Shown in pieces: positions 37,043-45,213 of a stretch of DNA of 64,000 nucleotides. The notes under the pieces are model-generated. The model made no database searches. It worked only from the letters and a program-made list of their open reading frames with translations, and was not told where the DNA came from. The number at the start of each line of letters is the position of its first letter. Positions within the stretch are counted from its first letter, which is position 1. A program made the translations under genes and the position numbers. This stretch comes from Brevibacterium moorei (lineage in GTDB: Bacteria; Actinomycetota; Actinomycetes; Actinomycetales; Brevibacteriaceae), in the NCBI RefSeq assembly GCF_024580735.1, contig NZ_JANIJX010000004.1, forward strand, positions 124,001 through 188,000, in the 5' to 3' direction.

Positions 37043-38274
37043 AGCGTCACCTCCAGGGGAAGCCTGGCTTTCAAGGCGAAATATGGGTGGCCGGGTGTGG
37101 GCCCGGTAGTTATGAGCCGGCCTCCTAGTAGCATGGCTCGTTCGTGTAGTCCGACCAGTCCGTAACCACGCCGTGTGCCTTCGGCGGCTCCGGCCGCGGC
37201 TTCACCTGCGGCGGGTGCACGGTTAGAAATTTTCAGTGTGATCGCGCGGCGTGTCCTGCCCACAGCGATGGATACCTCCTGGCCGGGCGCATGCTTGCGC
37301 GCGTTGGTCAGCGATTCCTGGACGATGCGGCAGGCCGTCTGTGCGACTACCACCGGCAGGCTGGCCAACAGGCGGTCGAAGTCCTCGTCGCTGAGGTTGC
37401 AGGCAACGCGTTGGCCGCTGACTCTGGCCTGGCTCAGGTATTCGGACACGAGTGTCAATGCTGCCGGGCCGGGCATGCCCGAGTCCTCACGCAGGACCGT
37501 CAGCACAGTGTGTAAGTCGTCCACGGCCTGACGCGCGGTCGAGCCGATCAGAGCTGACTCCTGCCGGATGAGGCTCGGGGCGGCTTGGGGACTGACCTCC
37601 AGAACGCCTGCATGAACGCTGATGAGGCTCAGACGATGGGCGATGGAATCGTGCAGCTCACGCGCGATTCGCGCACGCTCGACCCGTCGGGCCTTTTCAG
37701 CCAGTCGTGCGGCTTGTTCCCGGTTGAGAGAGGCAAGGCGCTGCACACTTTGGCGCGTATTGCGCCGCCGGGCCGATAGTAATCCGGCCGCGCACAATAC
37801 GATCGCGAATCCCATGTTGACTGCGGCAAGTGACACGGGGGAAGCGCCATTGGCCGTTCCGGTCAGGACCGGCCACGCGACACCCCCGGCGGCCAGCACC
37901 ACAGTACCCACCGTGGCCGTGGGCGTGCGCCCGCGGGAGTATGCGGTGAGCAGTGCGACGACCGCGCCGGGGAATGCCCAGGTGGACGCGATCGCCAACA
38001 CGCTGACGAGGATGATGAAGACGGCACCCAGGCGATGGCGAATGTGGTCCAGGCAATACAGTGCAACGGGGAGCGCGATGAGGGCGAGCAGACCGGACCA
38101 GAAGTCCACAGCAGTCAGGGCTCCGATTCGCCGCTCGGCCGCCGGACTCAACCCTGCGGGGTCGCCGTCGGTAGCCAGATACACGTTCGTGATGAACAGG
38201 CAGAACCCGATGAGGAAACACGCCACCGTCGTCACGCTGATTCTGAGCCACCGTGAGTGCATACCTTCGATCAT
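37039..38274 (-). CDS. Sensor histidine kinase, HisKA_3 family
   Basis: 411 residues with N-terminal membrane helices (about 10-32, 57-76, 82-112, 122-140 and 147-167), then a HisKA_3 dimerisation domain with phospho-acceptor His208 in A-R-E-L-H-D-S. The ATPase domain has Q-E-S-L-T-N-A-R-K-H and G-Y-G-L-V-G-L. No extracytoplasmic sensor domain of size is present, as in intramembrane-sensing kinases. Pairs with the NarL-type regulator. Confidence 0.93.
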   Translation of the reverse strand: MIEGMHSRWLRISVTTVACFLIGFCLFITNVYLATDGDPAGLSPAAERRIGALTAVDFWSGLLALIALPVALYCLDHIRHRLGAVFIILVSVLAIASTWAFPGAVVALLTAYSRGRTPTATVGTVVLAAGGVAWPVLTGTANGASPVSLAAVNMGFAIVLCAAGLLSARRRNTRQSVQRLASLNREQAARLAEKARRVERARIARELHDSIAHRLSLISVHAGVLEVSPQAAPSLIRQESALIGSTARQAVDDLHTVLTVLREDSGMPGPAALTLVSEYLSQARVSGQRVACNLSDEDFDRLLASLPVVVAQTACRIVQESLTNARKHAPGQEVSIAVGRTRRAITLKISNRAPAAGEAAAGAAEGTRRGYGLVGLHERAMLLGGRLITTGPTPGHPYFALKARLPLEVTL

Positions 38275-38393
38275 AAGCAGTCGTCAGGGGACGGACCTCG
38301 GCCATAAGTATGACCCGTGACGTGAGATGTGCCATGGACGAATGGGCCGGGCGGCCGATGTTGTTATGGCGCAGACGGTGTGGAGTGGTAGGC

Positions 38394-39326
38394 ATGAACG
38401 CTCGAACACAGACGGCCTATCATCGAATAGCACACGACCAACCCAACTACCGCTGGTGGCGCCCACTCGTGGCCCTGGCAACTGCGGTCGGCTTGTACTT
38501 CGGCATGGGAGTTGCCCTGCTGGTCGTCATTCTTCTCGGAATGGTCGGTTGGGAGCTGCTGTGCCAGACTTCGCTGGCCGGTTCGCTTACGGAGTTCGCC
38601 AGCGCCGTCGGCATCGATTTCGGCGCAGACTCGGACCTTGAAGACATGGGCAACCCGCTGACGCTGTTGCTCTTGTGTCTCTCGCTTTTCATGTTCTTGC
38701 CGTGTTGCCTCGTGGCCACCCGGATTGCCTGGCGGCGTCCGGCGGGACAACTGTCATCGGTGGCCGGCCGGCTGCGGTGGCGGCGGGTCTGGGTATCCTT
38801 ATGCATCGCTGCGGCCGTCATTGTGCCGGTGCTTCTGGCCTATGCCTTGCTGGCCGGCCGGGGTCCACAGATCATGTTTGACGCGCACGCTGTCGTGTTG
38901 TTGGTTGTGATCATCGTGCTGGTTCCCCTCCAGGCCGCGGCGGAGGAATACCTGTTTCGCGGTTTCTTAGCCCAGATCATCGGCTCCTGGCTGCGGCACC
39001 CGGCTTGGGCGATTCTGTTGCCGGTACCCATTTTCGTGCTGGGCCATACCTATGATTGGACCGGCCTGGTCGACGTGGCCGTATTCGCCGTTGTGACCGG
39101 GGTACTGGCCTATCGGACCGGAGGGATTGAAGCGGGAATCGCCTTACATGTTGTGAACAACGTAACGATATTCGCCCTGGGTGCGGTAGGCCTTGCTGAC
39201 ATGAATGCGGAGTCGGAGTCACTCGTGGGCCTTGGCGTCTCGCTCATCGTGACCATCGGCGTTGGTCTGCTGCTGTTGCGAGTGGGTGGCCGTGCGGAGA
39301 AATACTCAGTTGCGGCGGGTCGATAG
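38394..39326 (+). CDS. CPBP-family intramembrane metalloprotease
   Basis: 310-residue membrane protein with about eight helices. Motif 1 E-E-Y-L-F-R-G, motif 2 F-V-L-G-H-T-Y-D-W and motif 3 H-V-V-N-N-V are all present, so the active site is intact. The ATG at 38394 is chosen for the TGGTAGGC just before it. Family members act in bacteriocin self-immunity, prenyl-protein processing or signal proteolysis. Divergent from the two-component system; its 3' end overlaps the DUF3817 gene by 21 bp. Confidence 0.88.
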   Translation: MNARTQTAYHRIAHDQPNYRWWRPLVALATAVGLYFGMGVALLVVILLGMVGWELLCQTSLAGSLTEFASAVGIDFGADSDLEDMGNPLTLLLLCLSLFMFLPCCLVATRIAWRRPAGQLSSVAGRLRWRRVWVSLCIAAAVIVPVLLAYALLAGRGPQIMFDAHAVVLLVVIIVLVPLQAAAEEYLFRGFLAQIIGSWLRHPAWAILLPVPIFVLGHTYDWTGLVDVAVFAVVTGVLAYRTGGIEAGIALHVVNNVTIFALGAVGLADMNAESESLVGLGVSLIVTIGVGLLLLRVGGRAEKYSVAAGR

Positions 39327-39659
39327 CCGGCCCGTGCGCTCCATCCAGATGTCGAAGGGCACCGTGAGGAACGGCAGCACGGACATGACCAGTCCCAGCG
39401 GCAATGCCCACCAGGTCCAGCGGAAGCGCACTGCCGCGGCCAGGCACGCCAGGACGAAGAGGATCCAGGCGATTCCGTGAATCCACCCGAACACCGTCAC
39501 TCCCATCGGGCTGCCGGCCAGCGGATACTTCACGATGAGGGCGGTGATCATGCCCACCCAGGTGCAGGCTTCGATGATGGCGGCCGAACGGAACAGCAGT
39601 CGGAAGGCCGAACCGGCAGGTGCGATGGCGGTGGTGGGGGACGGGGTACTGGCGGACAT
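39306..39659 (-). CDS. DUF3817 family membrane protein
   Basis: 117 residues with three to four helices: S-A-A-I-I-E-A-C-T-W-V-G-M, G-W-I-H-G-I-A-W-I-L-F and W-W-A-L-P-L-G-L-V-M-S-V-L-P-F. The F-D-x-W-M motif near the C-terminus is conserved in the family. Function unknown. Convergent with the CPBP gene and overlapping it by 21 bp. Confidence 0.85.
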   Translation of the reverse strand: MSASTPSPTTAIAPAGSAFRLLFRSAAIIEACTWVGMITALIVKYPLAGSPMGVTVFGWIHGIAWILFVLACLAAAVRFRWTWWALPLGLVMSVLPFLTVPFDIWMERTGRLSTRRN

Positions 39660-39690
39660 GCGTCAATCCTCGGTAGGTCGTTCGATGGGT

Positions 39691-39710
39691 CTGCCGGGTC
39701 GACCCGGCAG
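39691..39710. promoter_or_regulatory. 20-bp perfect palindrome upstream of the DUF3817 gene
   Basis: CTGCCGGGTC-GACCCGGCAG is a perfect 10+10 palindrome centred 41 bp before the DUF3817 start. On the minus strand TATAGGGT (39735-39742) upstream could be its -10 region, so the palindrome would lie downstream of the transcription start, in a place typical of an operator or a leader hairpin. Confidence 0.45.
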
Positions 39711-39745
39711 TGCCGAGAAGGCAGGCATACCTACCCTATAGGACC

Positions 39746-39784
39746 GCCGCGCCGAGCCATCACAGACTTTCGACTCAGCGCGGC
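39746..39784 (-). terminator. Terminator after putA
   Basis: GCCGCGC-C-GAG (39746-39756) pairs with CTC-A-GCGCGGC (39774-39784), 10 bp with one C-A mismatch, directly after the putA stop on the minus strand. Confidence 0.45.
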
Positions 39785-39792
39785 CGAATCGA

Positions 39793-42700
39793 TCATTTGC
39801 GGCGGTTCGGCGAGAGGGCATCGGCCAGCCGGTGGAAGTCCGGGCTGGGATTGCCGAAGCGGTGCAGGGTCATGGAGATCGCCTGCTCACTCAGGTAGTA
39901 CCTCAACTCCACCCGGCCGGATACCGTCGCGTCATCGGTGATCAGTGCGACCTCGGGACGGCCGGTAACGGCCTCGTACAGGCCGGGCTCGACCCTACCC
40001 AGCACGCGCACCCGGGCACCGACTGTGTCGTCATAGGTACCGGCCACGAGCGCCTTGGCGAACTCCTCGGCGCCCTGGAAACGAGCGGAGCCAAGCATGG
40101 CAGCGGCGGCCCGAGCGGCCTCGCCGGCCAGGCCTTCACCCTTGAGCAACTCGGCCGCCGCGGCGACCACCTCCTTGGCGGCCGGATCGGCAACGACGCC
40201 CACGGGTGCCCCTGCGACGCCGCCGGCATGCACCGACCGGGCCACAGCCGCGGCGCTCGCGTCCGCGCCCACCCGCAGCGTGACGGCACGCGGCACATAG
40301 CGGAACAGGTTGGCCTCCGACCTCAGACCCGTCGGGTCGTGGCCAACGCCGAACTCAGTTACCCACGCGTCGCAATCGGACGCTGCAGCCGCGGCCAGCC
40401 AGGAAGCGGTCTGGCCGGCCGAATCCTGCGCGCCGGACTCCCCATCGGCCCAGGACCCGAACAACATGAGGTAGTTCGGCCCGCCGGCCTTCGAACCCAG
40501 ACCCACCGAGGACTTCTTCCAGCCGCCGAAGGGCTGGCGGCGCACGATCGCGCCGGTGATCCCGCGGTTGACGTACAGGTTGCCGGCCTGCACCCGGTCC
40601 AGCCAGGTGCCCACCTCGGAGGTGTCCAGCGAGTGGATACCGGCGGTCAGCCCGTAGTCCACCGCGTTCTGCAATTCGATCGCCTCATCCAGGCTGCGCG
40701 CATCCATGAGCCCCAGCACCGGGCCGAAGCACTCGGTGAGGTGGAAGAAGGACCCGGGCTTGACCCCGTCCTTGACACCGGGGGACCACAACCGGCCCGT
40801 GTCGTCGAGCTGTTTGGGCTCCACCAGCCAGGATTCGCCGGGCTCCAGCGCGGTCAGCGCGCGGCGCAACTTGTCCGACGGATCCTCCGTCAGCGGTCCC
40901 ACAACGCTTCGCAGGTCCGCAGGGTAATCCACGACGAGTGACGACACTGCGTCCACCAGCTGCCGACGGAAGCGCTCGGACTTGTAGACCGGGCCCACCA
41001 TGATGGCCAGTGAGGCCGCGGAACACTTCTGTCCGGCGTGCCCGAAAGCGGATGTCACCAGGTCCGCCACAGCCAGGTCGCGGTCGGCCGATGGAGTGAC
41101 GATGAGCGCGTTCTTGCCGCTGGTCTCCGCATTGATGGCCAGTTCCGGGTTGAAGGAGCGGAACAGGGCTGCGGTGTCGCTGGCACCGGTCAGGATCACA
41201 CGGTCCACGCCAGGGTGGGCCACCAGTGCCTGGCCGATCTCACCTTCGACCGGGGCCACCAGCTGCAGCACGTCGGTCGGCACGCCGGCCTGGTGCAGGC
41301 ACTCGATGATGAGCGCCGAACACCGCGGTGTGGGCATGGACGGCTTGTGCACGGCCGCGGCACCCACTGCCAACGCCGCCACCGTTGACCCTGTCGGGAT
41401 GGCCACAGGGAAGTTCCACGGGGGAGTCACCAGCACCAGCCGGTCGGGGGCGAAGGTCACGCCGTCGCGGGCCTGCAACTCCTCCAACTCCACCGCGCGG
41501 TGTGCGTAGTAGCGGATGAAGTCGATGGCCTCGGATACCTCCGGGTCGGCCTGCGCGGGAGTCTTCCCGGCCTCGGCGGCCATGACGGCCAAGAACTCGC
41601 CACGGCGCGCGCCGAACACCTCGGCGGCGCGCAGCAACACTTCGCCACGCCCACGGGCACCCAGAGCGGACCAATCGGCGGCGGCGGCGCGGCCCCGCCC
41701 GACGAGTTCGTCCACATCGGCCGAGGAGGCCAACGGCGTGGCGGTTGCACCCGCAGGAGCGAAGTCCTGAGCCGCCGAGGACGCGATCGCCTCAGCGGTC
41801 CACCTCTGGTTGGCGGGCAGGGATGGGTCCGTGTCCGGCTCGTTGACGAAGTCGGCCAGGCGCGATTCGACCTCCTGGGCCGACAGCTCGCGCGGCCCAG
41901 CAGCGGCCTCGGCAGAGCGATCCTGCTGGCGATTGGCCGGCGGTGCAGTCTCTCCATGCGCATCGAGCAGAGTGGCCAGATCGTCCACCGCGGAGCGGAA
42001 CCGCGTACACTCGCGGTCGAACATCTCGTTGCCGTTGGCCAGTTCGAAGATCCCCGACATGAAGTTCTCGCTAGCCGAATTCTCTTCCAGTCTGCGCACC
42101 AGATAGGAGATCGCCACATCGAACTCCGCCGGCTTGACCGCCGGTACGTACAGCAGTAGCTGCCCAACGTCCTGGGAGACCACATCGGACTGTTCCCGCG
42201 CCATTCCCTGGAGCATCTCGAACTCCACCCGATCGGCCACCCCGCGAGCCAGGGACAGCTCATGGGCGAAGGCGATATCGAACAGATTGTGTCCTGCCAC
42301 CCCGATCCGCAGGCCCGCCATCCGTTCACGGGTGAACAGCCAGTACAGCACCCGCTTGTAGTTCGCATCGGTTGCCTGCTTGGACGGATTCGTCGTCAGA
42401 GGCCAATCGTGTGTTTCAGCGGCGACCCGCTCCATTGCCAGGTTCGCCCCCTTGACCAGGCGGACCTTGATGCCGGCGCCGCCTGCGGCCACGCGTTTGG
42501 AGGCAAAGTCGCTGAGACGCTGCATCGCGCCCAGAGCGTCCGGTAGATAGGCCTGCAGCACGATGCCTGCTTCCAGCTGCTTGAGCTCCGGCTCGTCGAG
42601 CAGGCGGGTGAACACCGCGATGGTCAGTTCCAGGTCACGGTATTCCTCCATGTCCAGGTTGATGAACTTCTTGCCGGCGGGTGCGGCCGCTGCCTCGCGG

Positions 42701-43347
42701 TACAGGGGACGCAGGCGGTCCAGTACGTATTCGATGGTGTCGTCATAGGCCCACATGTTCAGCTGCGAGGCGATCGAGGAGACCTTGATCGAGACATAGT
42801 CGACATCCTCGCGTGCCACCAGCCGGTGTGTTTCGGCCAAATGATGATCGGCCTCGTCCTCGCCCAGGACGGCCTCGCCCAAGAGGTTGATATTGAGCCG
42901 GTGGCCCTGTTCGTGGATCTTCGCCAGCGCACGGCCCAACTGGCGCTCGCGGGCGTCGACGACCATGTGCTCGACCATTGAGCGCAGTCGGTTCCGGGCG
43001 ATCGGCACGACCACATCGGGGGCGATCTCGGCCAGTGCGGCACCGGCCCTGATCTGCGCGCGGTCCAGCGCGGGCAGGGACGCCGGGGCCAGTGCGGCGA
43101 CCTCTTTGAGTGCTCTGCCCGCCGCCCTGGAGTCCTCGGTGCGGATGACCCGGTCGACGAAGCCGACTGTGAAGTCGAGCCCGGTGGGGTCTTGGAGCAC
43201 GGCGGCCAGGCGGGCGGCTGCAGGATCGGGCTGCGCCTGTGCAGAAGACATGCGCAGCCAACGGCGGACGCGGGCGATCGCAGCAGCGGACAGGTCCGCC
43301 AACGCCGTGGTCGGATCCGCGGGGGTGGTTTCAGTGGTATGGGTCAT
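39793..43347 (-). CDS. putA: Bifunctional proline dehydrogenase / P5C dehydrogenase
   Basis: 1184 residues oxidising proline to glutamate in two steps. The FAD-dependent ProDH domain is at about 60-480 (Y-V-S-I-K-V-S-S-I, R-L-V-K-G-A-N). The NAD-dependent aldehyde dehydrogenase half is at about 540-1030, with Glu741 (N-A-E-T-S-G-K-N) and catalytic Cys775 (G-Q-K-C-S-A-A). A further 150 residues of lower similarity follow. It lacks the N-terminal DNA-binding domain of enterobacterial PutA. The ATG at 43347 has GGAGGAC immediately before it; the frame is open 86 codons earlier without support. The divergent gene is its probable regulator. Confidence 0.96.
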   Translation of the reverse strand: MTHTTETTPADPTTALADLSAAAIARVRRWLRMSSAQAQPDPAAARLAAVLQDPTGLDFTVGFVDRVIRTEDSRAAGRALKEVAALAPASLPALDRAQIRAGAALAEIAPDVVVPIARNRLRSMVEHMVVDARERQLGRALAKIHEQGHRLNINLLGEAVLGEDEADHHLAETHRLVAREDVDYVSIKVSSIASQLNMWAYDDTIEYVLDRLRPLYREAAAAPAGKKFINLDMEEYRDLELTIAVFTRLLDEPELKQLEAGIVLQAYLPDALGAMQRLSDFASKRVAAGGAGIKVRLVKGANLAMERVAAETHDWPLTTNPSKQATDANYKRVLYWLFTRERMAGLRIGVAGHNLFDIAFAHELSLARGVADRVEFEMLQGMAREQSDVVSQDVGQLLLYVPAVKPAEFDVAISYLVRRLEENSASENFMSGIFELANGNEMFDRECTRFRSAVDDLATLLDAHGETAPPANRQQDRSAEAAAGPRELSAQEVESRLADFVNEPDTDPSLPANQRWTAEAIASSAAQDFAPAGATATPLASSADVDELVGRGRAAAADWSALGARGRGEVLLRAAEVFGARRGEFLAVMAAEAGKTPAQADPEVSEAIDFIRYYAHRAVELEELQARDGVTFAPDRLVLVTPPWNFPVAIPTGSTVAALAVGAAAVHKPSMPTPRCSALIIECLHQAGVPTDVLQLVAPVEGEIGQALVAHPGVDRVILTGASDTAALFRSFNPELAINAETSGKNALIVTPSADRDLAVADLVTSAFGHAGQKCSAASLAIMVGPVYKSERFRRQLVDAVSSLVVDYPADLRSVVGPLTEDPSDKLRRALTALEPGESWLVEPKQLDDTGRLWSPGVKDGVKPGSFFHLTECFGPVLGLMDARSLDEAIELQNAVDYGLTAGIHSLDTSEVGTWLDRVQAGNLYVNRGITGAIVRRQPFGGWKKSSVGLGSKAGGPNYLMLFGSWADGESGAQDSAGQTASWLAAAAASDCDAWVTEFGVGHDPTGLRSEANLFRYVPRAVTLRVGADASAAAVARSVHAGGVAGAPVGVVADPAAKEVVAAAAELLKGEGLAGEAARAAAAMLGSARFQGAEEFAKALVAGTYDDTVGARVRVLGRVEPGLYEAVTGRPEVALITDDATVSGRVELRYYLSEQAISMTLHRFGNPSPDFHRLADALSPNRRK

Positions 43348-43358
43348 GTCCTCCAGTC

Positions 43359-43409
43359 TGGAATTGTCTGTTCCATCACGCCAGATATGCGGGCCCGCGA
43401 CCGGGCATA
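43359..43409. promoter_or_regulatory. Inverted repeats between putA and its divergent regulator
   Basis: TGGAA-N7-TTCCA (43359-43375) and TATGC-N14-GCATA (43386-43409) are two perfect 5+5 inverted repeats in the 101-bp divergent gap. One or both are candidate operators for the multi-HTH regulator. The first lies within 12-28 bp of the putA start, so binding could block translation initiation or elongation. Confidence 0.4.
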
Positions 43410-43448
43410 ATGAGTCGGAAGCAACGTTTTCGGGGGAGGAGGCCACGG

Positions 43449-44921
43449 GTGCGATTGGACACGATGCAGCGCGCGGCGCTGGTCGAGGCGGTGACCGGTG
43501 GCGCGGACGTGGCCGAGGTCGCCGCCGCCTTCGGCGTGTCGCCTCCGACCGTGCGGAGATGGGTGGCGCGCAGCCGGGACGGCGGGCCCCTGGCCGACGC
43601 GCCACGGGCTGGTCGTTCGGCCGAACGCGCGGAGATCCGGGCCCTGGTCATGGCCGAACTGGTGCGGGCGGGCTCCGGGCTGCTGGGGCCCGGGTATTCG
43701 ACCAGGGCTCTGGCTCACCGCATCGGAGCCTCCCAATCCGCAGTCAGCCGGGCCATGCGGGACCTGGATCCCTGCCGAGTGCCCGTCTCCGCTGTGCCCG
43801 GCCGGGCCGTCCTCGCGCCGACCACTGCTCCTGCTGCTTCGTCGGTCCTGCAAGGGGCCGGTAAGAACAACGGCGGCTCCGGGGCCACGGCACTGGTCGG
43901 GGTCAGCGTGCGCGGACCACGCGTGGCGCTGGCCTTCGAGCCCCTGGCCGAGGCCCCGGATTCCGCTGCGCACCTGGCCCGAATGCGAAGCGGGCTGGGC
44001 GCCGTATTGCTGCACCGGGGCGCGCCGTGGGTGGAGGTCGTGGCCTGGGCCGGGGAACTGGGACGATGCGGGCATATTCCGGCCGCCCTGTTCAACTCCG
44101 TGGCCCGCGGCAGCAGGTCGACGCGCGGCGTCTTCGTCTGGCGGGCCGACTCGGTGGAACCGGCCTCGGCGGCACCCACCACTTCCGGAGTCGCTATTTC
44201 AGACTCAGAAGGTGTGGCCGGACAGCCCCGGACCCAGGTCCTGGTGCGAGCCCTGGAACGCGAGATCCGCGACGCCGGGCTGGAGGCCGGGGACCTGATC
44301 GGCAGGTCCCGGCTCCGGTCGCTGACGGGGCTGGGTCGGGCGGAGCTGGCCGCGGCGATCACTGAACTGGGCGCCGAATCCATCGTGCGGGAGACCGCGG
44401 CCGGAGTCCGCCTGCCCGCCGTCACCTCGGCGGAGGTGCTTGACCTTTATGCGGCCCGCCGCGAACTGGGTGCAGTACTGCTGCGTGCCCTGGCCGCCGG
44501 TCTGCACACCGGGTCGCGGTCGGTCGCCGAGCAGGGGCGGAGCCTGGCAGTGCTGGAAGCGGAGCTGGGTCGGGTGAGGCATCTGGCGCTGTCCCGGCCG
44601 GACCATGTGGCCGGTGCAGATCTGGCCTTTCAATCCGCCTGTGCCCGGGCCGCGGGTTTGGGCCACACCGGAGCGGCCTTCGCGGCCATCAGCCTGCGGC
44701 TGCACGTGTTCATCGCGATCCTGAAGATGAACTATGCGGCGGCGGCCGCACGCATCGCATACGACGACACCCGGATACTGACCGCGCTGCGCGCCGGCGA
44801 CCCGGCCGCGGCCGTCGCCGCCTGGCGGGCGAAGATCGACAATGCGGTCAGGCACATGTCGGGCACGGCGCAGGCCAGACGTTTCGACGCCGGCCGCTGG
44901 GAGGAACTGCTGGGTGATTGA
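43449..44921 (+). CDS. Multi-HTH regulator with GntR/FCD-like C-terminus, divergent from putA
   Basis: 490 residues from the GTG at 43449, chosen for GGAGGAGG just upstream; an in-frame ATG at 43410 has no ribosome binding site. A helix-turn-helix is at 20-40 (D-V-A-E-V-A-A-A-F-G-V-S-P-P-T-V-R-R-W), resembling transposase or helix-turn-helix_29 domains. A second is at 83-106 (L-A-H-R-I-G-A-S-Q-S-A-V-S-R). Residues 145-235 have no known match. A winged helix of GntR type (262-322) is followed by an FCD-like helical domain (about 328-475) in which the usual metal-binding His after D-L-A-F is Gln. Probably controls putA. Confidence 0.75.
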   Translation: MRLDTMQRAALVEAVTGGADVAEVAAAFGVSPPTVRRWVARSRDGGPLADAPRAGRSAERAEIRALVMAELVRAGSGLLGPGYSTRALAHRIGASQSAVSRAMRDLDPCRVPVSAVPGRAVLAPTTAPAASSVLQGAGKNNGGSGATALVGVSVRGPRVALAFEPLAEAPDSAAHLARMRSGLGAVLLHRGAPWVEVVAWAGELGRCGHIPAALFNSVARGSRSTRGVFVWRADSVEPASAAPTTSGVAISDSEGVAGQPRTQVLVRALEREIRDAGLEAGDLIGRSRLRSLTGLGRAELAAAITELGAESIVRETAAGVRLPAVTSAEVLDLYAARRELGAVLLRALAAGLHTGSRSVAEQGRSLAVLEAELGRVRHLALSRPDHVAGADLAFQSACARAAGLGHTGAAFAAISLRLHVFIAILKMNYAAAAARIAYDDTRILTALRAGDPAAAVAAWRAKIDNAVRHMSGTAQARRFDAGRWEELLGD

Positions 44922-44939
44922 GACGGGTACTTGAATGAG

Positions 44940-45210
44940 TGGAGTAGAGTAGGAGTGCAGTGATCCGGCCATCACCGGGGAGCATTCGGAAGAACGGTGG
45001 GCGGATCCCGGGCGGGTCGATGACTCGAATGAGCCGCCTGCCCAGTAGAACCGGACGGGTGGGCCCGTGACAGCCTGTTGAGCGATCCGTGCGCGTGCCC
45101 CATGGGGTCCGGGGGCGGATAAGCGGGGTGGTACCGCGGCAGCAATGTCGTCCTCGCACGGTATAACCGTAAACGGGGCGGCCCCGGTCGCCCCGCAAAC
45201 TCAAAGGACG
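44940..45210 (+). promoter_or_regulatory. T-box riboswitch of ileS (tRNA-Ile)
   Basis: Leader RNA that senses uncharged tRNA-Ile. The T-box core GGGGTGGTACCGCGG is at 45125-45139, where TGG can pair with the tRNA 3' end. The likely specifier ATC is at 44963-44965 in a very short stem I. The block CGTCCT (45149-45154) is exactly complementary to AGGACG (45205-45210), the ileS ribosome binding site, so control is probably of translation. Hairpins ACGGT-ATA-ACCGT (45158-45170) and CGGGGCG..CGCCCCG (45174-45195) lie between. No T-run follows. Confidence 0.9.
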
Positions 45211-45213
45211 CTC

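Noticed and set aside
37622..38320. 232-residue open frame opposite the histidine kinase
   Set aside because: Overlaps a well-supported kinase gene and has no ribosome binding site or recognisable domain.
39306..39326. 21-bp tail-to-tail overlap of the CPBP and DUF3817 genes as a sign of frameshift
   Set aside because: Both reading frames keep family features up to their stops; short convergent overlaps are common in compact genomes.
45145..45213. Upstream ATG for ileS
   Set aside because: It lies inside the T-box leader just after the T-box core and has no ribosome binding site; the ATG at 45214 has AAAGGACG.
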